Positions 1-6,247 of a stretch of 15,564 nt of DNA are shown here, piece by piece. Every line of letters starts with the position of its first letter. The stretch's first letter is position 1. This DNA comes from Natronohydrobacter sp. (GTDB lineage Bacteria; Pseudomonadota; Alphaproteobacteria; Rhodobacterales; Rhodobacteraceae). The DNA lies in assembly GCA_007117255.1 (NCBI GenBank), contig SKGU01000010.1:1-15564 (forward strand). Reading direction: 5' to 3'. The translations under genes were made by a program, and so were the position numbers. The notes beneath the pieces were generated by a model that saw nothing but the letters and a program-made list of their open reading frames with translations, was not told where the DNA came from and made no database searches.

Positions 1-202
1 ATAACTTTTTTATTGCAAGGTTGCTTAGAAGACATTGGAGAGAAAAGCGCATAACAAGCGCCTGTCGTCAGGTCACGGTCGGTATCCGGTGGGTTTCGCG
101 GGCCTGTTGGGAAGGTCATTCAGGTTTTCACGGAAAGAAGCCGATCAGGCCATCAAAGGATCGAAAATCTTTGGCGATGGAGTCAAGGTTTTCAATCAGG
201 TG

Positions 203-688
203 ATGGATTTTCTGGCGAATCTTGCGTCGATTGGTGTTGGTGCTTTCGCGCTGGCTGGCACGTCCTCGGCAGGGCGTAGGGTCGACTTCGTCTTTGATGT
301 GAACGCATCTGCGCTGCCCCTACGATTGTTCGTGCTGATACTGATCAGCGCTGCCATGGGCTGGGGCCTGGGAGCGCTCGTGGGCTTTTTGAGCGTGCGA
401 AGGACAGAAGCGCGCGGTGTGCTTTCGCTGCTGGCGGCGCTTGCCATGGCGACCTTGCTGGTTTTGTCTGCCGAATGGCTGGCCATGCCGGCGCAGAACA
501 CAGCGCTGCCAGAGCTTTTCCTGTTTACTGCGATTGGTCTTGGCCTCGCGTTGTGGATTGCCCGCTTCCAGTTCAGCCAACGTCTGGTCTCCGAGGTGTC
601 CGTGCTGATGGTCCGGGCGCAGGCCCTGTTCGGGTTTGTCGTTGTGAGCCTTGGTGTGCTCATGTTGACCGTGATCGGGGCCGGATGA
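203..688 (+). CDS. Four-helix inner-membrane protein of unknown function
   Basis: I do not recognise the family. From ATG 203 it is 161 residues and strongly hydrophobic, with likely TM helices near residues 40-62, 72-95, 103-121 and 140-160 and a short hydrophobic N-terminal stretch at 3-20. The loop between helices 1 and 2 is basic (RRTEAR), so it is probably cytoplasmic. The start is uncertain. The frame stays open upstream to TTG 35, after an in-frame TAG at 26-28, and GTG 200 directly precedes the ATG. No convincing ribosome site separates these choices: the nearest purine runs are GGAG at 178 and AAGG at 184. The stretch 35-202 uses rare Arg codons (AGA, AGG) at its beginning, which argues against the longest form. 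Its TGA overlaps the next ATG (ATGA at 685-688), so it is probably co-translated with the RDD-FHA gene. Confidence 0.7.
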   Translation: MDFLANLASIGVGAFALAGTSSAGRRVDFVFDVNASALPLRLFVLILISAAMGWGLGALVGFLSVRRTEARGVLSLLAALAMATLLVLSAEWLAMPAQNTALPELFLFTAIGLGLALWIARFQFSQRLVSEVSVLMVRAQALFGFVVVSLGVLMLTVIGAG

Positions 689-1467
689 TGCGGCGATCTG
701 GTCCTCTTCCACAACAGGTTTCTGGATTTATGCTGTTGGCGGCGTCGTTGATGGATATCTCGGTGCTGCTCTTTATTACGGTTCTGGTGTCCGAACATGT
801 TACGCCCGCGCTCAACACTGCTTTTCCAATGGTGCCGCCCATTCTGACGTCAGCAGTGTTTTTTGCCATGCTTCTCTACATCTATTGGATCATCACCGAG
901 TTGTTGCTTGGCGGTGTCAGCCTTGGCAGAGTGGTGCTGGGCCTATCGCCACGCTCGCAGACAGGTAAACCACTCGCGCGCTCGAAACTTGTCACACGGG
1001 CGTTGCGCAAGCTTCTCAGTTTTGGCCTGTCCGGGCTCAATCCGGCTCGACCGGCCGGATATGATGCAGCCGCCGGCGTGGTCTGGTTCGCGCCGATAGC
1101 CCCGCCGATCACGCGGCCACTGGGTCAGTGGAAGCTGCAATTCCTGAATGGTGCATTGAGTGGCAAGGCGGCAACTCTCAGCACACTTCTTGCGACAGCC
1201 AGTGACGATCAGATCCGTTTTGGACGCGACCGGAACTGGGCGGGTTTTGCGATTGATAAAGATGGGCAGAAGGGCGTTTCTTCGCAGCATTGCAGTTTGA
1301 TCGTGAAACCGGACGGCTTGTTCCTGCGAGATGGCAACGGGCAGGGCAAGCCTTCGACCCATGGTAGTTTCCTTGACGGTGAGAAACTCGCGCCGAATGA
1401 AACACGTCCGGTCGGCACAGCCGAGATTATCGGGGTCGGCGGCGTGAAGATAAGGATCATCCGATGA
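685..1467 (+). CDS. RDD-like membrane protein with C-terminal FHA domain
   Basis: This 260-residue protein joins a small membrane domain to a phospho-threonine reader. Two TM helices lie at about 14-36 and 52-72. They are followed by LGGVSLGRVVLGL (75-87), which resembles the conserved G-x-S-x-G-x-x-x-L-G-L segment of RDD membrane proteins. The C-terminal FHA domain spans about 175-260. It shows the GR pair (180-181), the S-x-x-H motif (S199, H202) and HGSFLDG (226-232) in place of the usual NGTxxNG. The phospho-peptide-binding residues are thus mostly present, with His replacing the conserved Asn. The start ATG 685 overlaps the previous stop; an open stretch further upstream in this frame (from 475) only shadows the preceding gene. 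Likely role (inference): an inner-membrane partner recruited by a phosphorylated kinase or substrate of this cluster. FHA assignment is firm, RDD moderate. Confidence 0.85.
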   Translation: MMRRSGPLPQQVSGFMLLAASLMDISVLLFITVLVSEHVTPALNTAFPMVPPILTSAVFFAMLLYIYWIITELLLGGVSLGRVVLGLSPRSQTGKPLARSKLVTRALRKLLSFGLSGLNPARPAGYDAAAGVVWFAPIAPPITRPLGQWKLQFLNGALSGKAATLSTLLATASDDQIRFGRDRNWAGFAIDKDGQKGVSSQHCSLIVKPDGLFLRDGNGQGKPSTHGSFLDGEKLAPNETRPVGTAEIIGVGGVKIRIIR

Positions 1468-1596
1468 TGGTCACAGCATATTCAAGGCAATTTAAATCGC
1501 GGCAGGCCAATCCAGTCAGAGCAGGCTTGTCTTCATACTTCTTGCAGGCGTCACCGTGCCGCCCGCCACGATATCATAATGAAATGGAGGCCCATC
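1468..1596 (+). other. 129-base intergenic gap, possible promoter region
   Basis: This is the largest untranslated gap in the window and the most likely place for an internal promoter ahead of the two lipoproteins. It is locally more AT-rich (around 1484-1496 and 1571-1585). I could not find a convincing -35/-10 pair: TTGCAG at 1542 and TATCAT at 1572 are about 24 bases apart, too far for a standard sigma-70 site. There is no terminator-like hairpin with a T-run. Promoter status is a guess from position only. Confidence 0.3.
1586..1590 (+). promoter_or_regulatory. Shine-Dalgarno GGAGG deciding the lipoprotein start
   Basis: GGAGG sits six bases before ATG 1597. An earlier in-frame ATG at 1579 lies upstream of this site and would place it inside the coding sequence. 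Starting at 1597 also gives a clean lipoprotein signal peptide. Confidence 0.75.
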
Positions 1597-2316
1597 ATGT
1601 TTGGAAGAAAACTCATTATTGCGCTGGGGACGGCGGCACTTATGCTGTCGGCATGTATGGACGGTGCGCCGACATCGACGGGCGGAACTGTCGGGTCGTC
1701 TGCGAACAAGAGCCAGGCAGAGCGCCAGCTTGAACAGCAAAGCCGCGATCTGACTCAGGTGTCGCGCAGTATCATCGCACGCAACACTGCTCAGGGCGCA
1801 ATTGCTGGTGCGGCTGCGGGCTGTGGAATCGCTCTATTGATGGGTGGTAGTGCACGCAACTGCGCGCAAGGCGCTGTCGCCGGTGGTGTCGTCGGGGGTG
1901 TTGGTGGGAATGTTGTCGGACGTCAAGCAGCGGCCGCCAATACCGAAATCGTGCGCACTGCCGAAGTTGTGCAGAATTTGTCGCAAGTGTCCCAGCGCCT
2001 GAATGGTGTCGAAACCAACTTGCAGCGCGTGCTTTCCGCTCAGGACGCTGAGCTGCGTTCACTACGTCGTCAGGTCGCTGCAAATCAGGTCACTCAAGCT
2101 CAGTATGAGCAACGGGTTCGGGCGATCAATTCAAACCGGACTATCGTGCGCCAGAACCTACAAGCTGCCGAAGAAAATGTAGTCAAGGCATCGAGTGATC
2201 TTAATGCCGCACGCCAGCAGGGGCAGCAGGGCCTGAACCCGGCCATTGAGGCCGCATCCAGCAACCGCACCCGTCTGCAGCGCAACCGTGCCCGGATTTC
2301 ACTGATTGATCTGTAA
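1597..2316 (+). CDS. Lipoprotein with glycine-zipper segment and coiled coil
   Basis: The 239-residue product begins with a lipoprotein signal: two basic residues (R4, K5), a hydrophobic core and the lipobox LSAC with Cys20. Aspartate is at +3, not +2 (Met), so nothing obvious retains it in the inner membrane, and outer-membrane sorting is plausible. Residues 65-115 are rich in Gly and Ala in G-x-x-x-G spacing, a glycine-zipper pattern that can pack as helices in or against a membrane. Residues 115-205 are a Gln/Arg/Glu-rich helical stretch, likely a coiled coil. It is followed by a second lipoprotein of similar style. In the T6SS threonine phosphorylation pathway an outer-membrane lipoprotein (TagQ) anchors TagR; this gene or the next could fill that place by context, but I see no sequence proof of TagQ homology. 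Confidence 0.85.
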   Translation: MFGRKLIIALGTAALMLSACMDGAPTSTGGTVGSSANKSQAERQLEQQSRDLTQVSRSIIARNTAQGAIAGAAAGCGIALLMGGSARNCAQGAVAGGVVGGVGGNVVGRQAAAANTEIVRTAEVVQNLSQVSQRLNGVETNLQRVLSAQDAELRSLRRQVAANQVTQAQYEQRVRAINSNRTIVRQNLQAAEENVVKASSDLNAARQQGQQGLNPAIEAASSNRTRLQRNRARISLIDL

Positions 2317-2327
2317 TCACTAAACAG

Positions 2328-2351
2328 CCTGGATCGGACATGCGATCCGGG
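2328..2351 (+). repeat. Intergenic hairpin between the two lipoprotein genes
   Basis: CCTGGATCG (2328-2336) pairs with CGATCCGGG (2343-2351) across a six-base loop, giving nine pairs including one G-T wobble. It lies between the stop at 2316 and the ribosome site at 2366. No T-run follows, so it does not look like a rho-independent terminator. It could affect mRNA stability or limit read-through between the genes. Confidence 0.5.
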
Positions 2352-2376
2352 CGCCTTTGAGAATTGGAGAGTATGA

Positions 2377-2832
2377 ATGCGCCATATGACATTTGCTGCT
2401 GCGAGCCTTGGCCTAGTCGCGATGGCTGGCTGCACCGGATCGACCAACCCGGAAACTGCTGGTCTGTTTGACAATATCCGCAATCTCAACAGCGGTGAAT
2501 ATGACCGCCAGATCGCCCAGAACCGCAGTCAAGCTGAGGCTATCCTTGCCAATAATCGTGCGGCTGAAGCGCGAATTGGTCAGATGGAACGTCAGCGCGC
2601 GGCAAATGAAACGCAGCTTGCTGCACTTCGCAGGCAGGCCGCAAATGCACGCGCTCAGGCCAATCAGGCGCGCGCCCGTGTCGCGGGCAATCCAGAGCAG
2701 GAACAACGCGTCAATGCGCTGATCACACAGATTTCCGCAATTGAGCAGGACATTGCTGCTGGAACCGTCGAGCCAGCGAGTGCGTCGCGTGAGCTCAACC
2801 AGATTTCTGCACTTATCCGCACGATCAACTGA
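2377..2832 (+). CDS. Small coiled-coil lipoprotein
   Basis: The 151-residue product has a lipoprotein signal peptide ending in the lipobox MAGC, with Cys19 as the lipidated residue and Thr, Gly after it. From about residue 40 onward it is almost entirely Ala/Gln/Arg/Glu/Asn, with heptad-like spacing and no TM segment, so a long periplasmic coiled coil is likely. A purine-rich GGAGAG at 2366-2371 lies five bases before ATG 2377; an out-of-frame ATG at 2373 is not used. It pairs with the larger lipoprotein upstream: both have a lipid anchor and a coiled-coil body, and they may interact or be distant paralogues, although this one lacks the glycine-zipper segment. By context it could be the lipoprotein anchor of the SUMF1 protein (TagQ-like role). 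Lipoprotein call firm, function unknown. Confidence 0.85.
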   Translation: MRHMTFAAASLGLVAMAGCTGSTNPETAGLFDNIRNLNSGEYDRQIAQNRSQAEAILANNRAAEARIGQMERQRAANETQLAALRRQAANARAQANQARARVAGNPEQEQRVNALITQISAIEQDIAAGTVEPASASRELNQISALIRTIN

Positions 2833-2861
2833 TCGAGCGCTGACTGGCAAAGGGGGTTTTC

Positions 2862-4469
2862 GTGGCACGATTTTTCCAGATTTCGACCAGCGCAGCCGTT
2901 TTGCGCAAGTTTTGTCTTGCGCTGGCGGCGGTCGCGGTCATTCCGACAGCCGGGATTGGGCAGGATGGTGCGTTGACATCACGCGCGCCTGAAGCCGGGC
3001 TGACAGTGCTGGACTGTGCACCGGCGGCTCCCGCGCCAGAGGATTCCTGTATCCTGCGCATCCCCTCTGGCAAGCGCTTGGACGGGATTCAGTCGCGTTC
3101 GCTGGTCGATGATCCTTCGAATTTCCGCATCATCCGCAACCGCGCTGATCTGCCCGGTAGTAATACCGAGTTTTCGTCGACGCTTGTATTGATTGATCTG
3201 TCGCGTGGTCCCGGCAACGGGCGCGCACCGGTCTGGGACCGGCAGCTTGCGGGAATGCGTCAGTTGATTGAAAACCTTCCCGAAACGGGCGAGGTCGCGG
3301 TTTATGGCTTCGGGCGTGAATTGGTGCGCATTTCAGATTTCACGCGGTCCCGGTCTTCGGTGCTCAATGCGATGGACGGATTGCGCGCCGAGCAGAACAA
3401 CACACTGATTTCGCGCCATATGCTGATGGCGATTGACCTTCTGGCGCAGCGAGAACGGTCGATATTCAAGAACCTGATCCTGATCAGTGATGGCGAGGAA
3501 GAAGGCGAAGAGGAATTCGCGGCGATCGAGGCCGCCGCAGTCGAGGCTGGTGTGACCGTGTCGGTGCTGGGCATGTTCTGGCGCGCACAGGGCCATGCCG
3601 AAACCTCGCGCGGTCTGTCAGTGCTGCGGCGGATCAGTGACCCGCAGAACGCCCTGAACAATTCGATCTTTTTGCGCAATGCCAACACTGTCACGCCCGG
3701 TGTGACCGAATTCAACCGCAGCTATGCCGCTTCGGTGGGGCGCTCTGGTTTGATCGTTCCCGAAGGGCGCGCGGTCACTGCCCAGATTACTGCTACCCTG
3801 CGCGAACCCGTTCCCGGTACGACAGAGACCCGCGCGGTGCGGTATCAGGCCAGATTCACGCCTGCCGCCGTGACGGCGCCACTGGAAGAACTCGATGAGC
3901 CCGGTCCCGCATCCGAAGTGGAAGAGCGTGAGTTGCTTTTCGGGTTTGAGCCACTTTATGTCTATATCGGCGGTGGTGTTGCCGCGGCACTTCTGCTCGG
4001 GCTCTTGATCTTTTTCGTCCTGCGTCGACGTGACGAAGAGGTGGAGGATGACGACGATTCGCTGTTGCATATCGAAGAGGGTAAGCTGGTTGAGTCCGAG
4101 GGATGGCTGGACAATGACAAAACCCGGATAAATCCGGTGACGCCTGGCGCTGTGACGCCGCCCAAGCCCAAACTACGCCCGATTGCGTATTTGATGCGTC
4201 TGGACACAGGCCAGCGTTTGCCGATTACGGGCAATCGCACCACGATCGGGCGCTCTAGCACCAATGGGATCGTGCTTCCAGACCATGGCATCAGCCGCGT
4301 TCATGCCGAGCTTGTCCGCGCAGCCAATGGCGGTTTCTCGTTGGGCGATCTTGGCAGCCTGAACGGTACATTCCTGAACGGAAAGAAAATTACGAAACCC
4401 ACGGCCATCCAGATTGGCGACACAGTCGGTCTGGGCAAGGAATTGAAAGCCAAACTCGTTCTGCCCTGA
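2862..4469 (+). CDS. Periplasmic vWA - TM - cytoplasmic FHA protein
   Basis: This 535-residue protein starts at GTG 2862, with AGGGGG five bases upstream. Order: signal peptide (about 1-33), von Willebrand A domain (about 105-285), linker, TM helix (365-387), RRR stop-transfer, acidic run (391-399) and FHA domain (440-535). The vWA metal site is DLSRG (112-116), a weakened DxSxS that keeps the Asp and first Ser, plus ISDGEE with Asp210. The FHA domain has all hallmarks: GRS (463-465), S478-R-V-H481 and LNGTFLNG (500-507). Topology places vWA outside and FHA in the cytoplasm, so the protein can link a periplasmic ligand to a phospho-threonine partner. DKTRI (419-423) just before the FHA domain carries a possible phospho-acceptor Thr421. 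The next gene is another FHA protein. Confidence 0.9.
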   Translation: MARFFQISTSAAVLRKFCLALAAVAVIPTAGIGQDGALTSRAPEAGLTVLDCAPAAPAPEDSCILRIPSGKRLDGIQSRSLVDDPSNFRIIRNRADLPGSNTEFSSTLVLIDLSRGPGNGRAPVWDRQLAGMRQLIENLPETGEVAVYGFGRELVRISDFTRSRSSVLNAMDGLRAEQNNTLISRHMLMAIDLLAQRERSIFKNLILISDGEEEGEEEFAAIEAAAVEAGVTVSVLGMFWRAQGHAETSRGLSVLRRISDPQNALNNSIFLRNANTVTPGVTEFNRSYAASVGRSGLIVPEGRAVTAQITATLREPVPGTTETRAVRYQARFTPAAVTAPLEELDEPGPASEVEERELLFGFEPLYVYIGGGVAAALLLGLLIFFVLRRRDEEVEDDDDSLLHIEEGKLVESEGWLDNDKTRINPVTPGAVTPPKPKLRPIAYLMRLDTGQRLPITGNRTTIGRSSTNGIVLPDHGISRVHAELVRAANGGFSLGDLGSLNGTFLNGKKITKPTAIQIGDTVGLGKELKAKLVLP

Positions 4470-4502
4470 GAATGATCACAGATAGCATGAAGGATACTGA
4501 CC

Positions 4503-5093
4503 ATGGGAAATGATAAGACAAGCTGGCTCAATCTGGATGATGACGATGCAGATCTGGGCGGAGAAACGCATAATCCCTTTACTGAAACCCTACCAGGCGA
4601 CGGCGGTGGACAAGGGCCGACTTATGTTCCGCACGATAGCGGCGCGTCGGACATGCGCACGGTGCTGGAGGATGGTGTCGAAAAAACCCAGATCTATCTC
4701 GATGAGACTGCCGGTTTCGACGAAGATACCGATCCTGTGGTGGGCTGGCTGGTTGTCGTATCCGGGCCTGGCCTGGGCAACAGCATCACATTGGGCGCAG
4801 GCATGAACACGCTGGGGCGCGATCCCGATACCGCTGTTTCACTGCCTTTTGGCGACAATCAGATCTCGGCCAATGATCATTTGCGCGTCATCTACGACGA
4901 CGAAGCGCGAGCCTTCTTCGTGGCACCGGGTTCTGGTCGAAATGTTTCGCGCATCAATGGACAGATCATCGCAACGACCATGTCTTTGCCCAATCACGCC
5001 ATATTGAGTGTTTCCAAGAAGACGCATCTGAAGTTCGTGGCCTTCTGTGATGAGTCCTTCGACTGGAGCGATCTGGCCGGAAAAGACAGTTAA
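4503..5093 (+). CDS. Soluble FHA-domain protein, candidate kinase substrate
   Basis: The 196-residue product has no signal or TM segment and should be cytoplasmic. The first 75 residues are acidic, flexible and rich in Thr and Asp. An FHA domain follows at about 80-180, with GRD (105-107) and ING (151-153). The phospho-binding motif is altered: S122 and H126 are four residues apart instead of three, so binding to phospho-Thr may be weak or different. EKTQI (60-64) stands just before the domain, much as DKTRI does in the preceding gene. This layout, an N-terminal Thr motif followed by FHA, recalls GarA/OdhI, where a phosphorylated N-terminal Thr is bound by the protein's own FHA domain. In the T6SS pathway Fha1 is the PpkA substrate; this gene is one candidate for that role. 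AAGGA at 4490 supports ATG 4503. Confidence 0.85.
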   Translation: MGNDKTSWLNLDDDDADLGGETHNPFTETLPGDGGGQGPTYVPHDSGASDMRTVLEDGVEKTQIYLDETAGFDEDTDPVVGWLVVVSGPGLGNSITLGAGMNTLGRDPDTAVSLPFGDNQISANDHLRVIYDDEARAFFVAPGSGRNVSRINGQIIATTMSLPNHAILSVSKKTHLKFVAFCDESFDWSDLAGKDS

Positions 5094-5108
5094 GGTCGGA
5101 ATGGCTTG

Positions 5109-6245
5109 ATGTCACAGGTTTCAGGAAAGCAGAGCGTCGGTCGGCGTGAGAATCAGGAAGACGCGTTCAAGATCGTCTTTCAGGAAGACAACAATGCTGG
5201 ATCTGACCTGCTGATGCTGTTGTCGGATGGCATGGGCGGTCACGCCGGCGGTGAAGTGGCCAGTCGTCTGGTTTGTCAGGTTTTTGCAGAGCATTTCATC
5301 GACAAATCGCGCCAGACGCGGCCGCGGCCACGTCTGCAGGAAAGCCTTGCAGTTGCAAACCGGGCATTGGCCAGCCGGATCAAGTCCTCGCCGGAGTTGC
5401 GCGGGATGGGGTGCACGCTGATTGCCGCGCTGAAGATGGGTGAGCGTCTGGTCTGGATATCTGTGGGCGACAGCATCCTGTTTTTGCTGCGTGATGGCCG
5501 TATGCAGCGGTTGAATGCAGATCATTCTGTCTTCGGGGAATTGATGGAATTGGTACGCGCAGGCAAGATGTCTCTTCAGGAGGCCCGCGCCCATCCCAAG
5601 CGCAATGCGCTGCGTTCGGCCATCCTCGGTGGCAAGATTGCTATGGAAGATATCAATTCCATAGAATTGCGTAAGGGCGATCTGATTGTTCTGGCCAGCG
5701 ATGGTCTGGAAACGCTGAGCGATGCCGAGATTGCCGCGATCCTGACCCGCGTGGAGCGCCCCGACGTTCGTGCTGTGGCCTCGGACCTTCTGAACGCTGT
5801 CGAAGCCAAGGCCGAGCCTAGTCAGGACAATACCAGCGTAATTGTCTATCAACATTCGGGTGGGGATACGACATCGCGCGGCGGTGTCACGCAATGGGGG
5901 CTGGAAGACACCCCCGCGCGTCGCGCCGCCGGGTTGAAGATCGGGCTGGTGATTGGTCTGGTAGGCGCGATTATCGCGATCCTGTTGATTGGCTTCATGC
6001 TCCTTAACGCGACACCAGATGAACCGGCAGTGCCCGAAGATTCTACGCCGCAATCCGAGACGCAGTCGTCCGGTTCGACCCAGTCAGGGCGGGTGATCGA
6101 AGGCAATGTGGATGAGAGCCAAACTCAGGGCAGTCCCATTCCAGACGATTCCAATGATGGTGAAATCCAGTCAGAAGAGCAGCATGACAGATCCATCCTG
6201 GTCCCTGATAACATCGACGCCGACACGTTCGAGGCTATGGACTAA
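5109..6245 (+). CDS. PP2C-family Ser/Thr phosphatase with C-terminal TM and tail
   Basis: This 378-residue protein should remove phosphate from the Ser/Thr targets of the two kinases here, as PppA opposes PpkA in T6SS control. Residues 1-248 hold the PPM/PP2C motifs in order: RRENQED (12-18), LSDGMGGHAGG (38-48, metal Asp40), RGMGCTL (98-104), VGDSILFLLRDG (119-130), ASDGLE (196-201, Asp198) and QDNTSVIV (239-246, Asp240). All expected metal-binding Asp residues appear intact. A TM helix at 276-299, preceded by RR and K, ends the cytoplasmic part. About 79 residues follow that are rich in Glu, Asp, Ser and Gln, probably periplasmic and disordered. Secreted PppA-like phosphatases of T6SS clusters are usually soluble, so this tail is unusual. 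ATG 5109 was chosen over TTG 5106. The stop is three bases from the kinase start. Confidence 0.93.
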   Translation: MSQVSGKQSVGRRENQEDAFKIVFQEDNNAGSDLLMLLSDGMGGHAGGEVASRLVCQVFAEHFIDKSRQTRPRPRLQESLAVANRALASRIKSSPELRGMGCTLIAALKMGERLVWISVGDSILFLLRDGRMQRLNADHSVFGELMELVRAGKMSLQEARAHPKRNALRSAILGGKIAMEDINSIELRKGDLIVLASDGLETLSDAEIAAILTRVERPDVRAVASDLLNAVEAKAEPSQDNTSVIVYQHSGGDTTSRGGVTQWGLEDTPARRAAGLKIGLVIGLVGAIIAILLIGFMLLNATPDEPAVPEDSTPQSETQSSGSTQSGRVIEGNVDESQTQGSPIPDDSNDGEIQSEEQHDRSILVPDNIDADTFEAMD

Positions 6246-6247
6246 GT

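Noticed and set aside
1..202. A separate gene or RNA at the left edge
   Set aside because: Only an uncertain extension of the first gene's frame (from TTG 35) is open here; no conserved RNA fold, tRNA or clear promoter pair could be found.
475..684. Upstream extension of the RDD-FHA gene
   Set aside because: The added residues read through the four-helix gene in another frame and are Arg/Pro/Cys-rich; ATG 685 gives a proper ATGA overlap.
196..798. 200-residue open frame on the minus strand
   Set aside because: It lies opposite the four-helix membrane protein and the start of the RDD-FHA gene; its product is Arg/Ser/Thr/Pro-rich without motif or ribosome site, as expected of the reverse strand of GC-rich coding DNA.
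1464..1733. Plus-strand open frame spanning the gap before the first lipoprotein
   Set aside because: It overlaps the lipoprotein start in another frame and its product has no coherent signal or domain; the GGAGG site serves ATG 1597 instead.
2328..2351. Rho-independent terminator
   Set aside because: The hairpin is not followed by a run of T (next bases are CGCCTTTGAG), and same-strand genes continue closely.
5121..6053. 310-residue open frame on the minus strand
   Set aside because: It is fully opposite the PP2C gene, whose motifs are unmistakable. The reverse product is Gln/His/Arg-rich with no domain.
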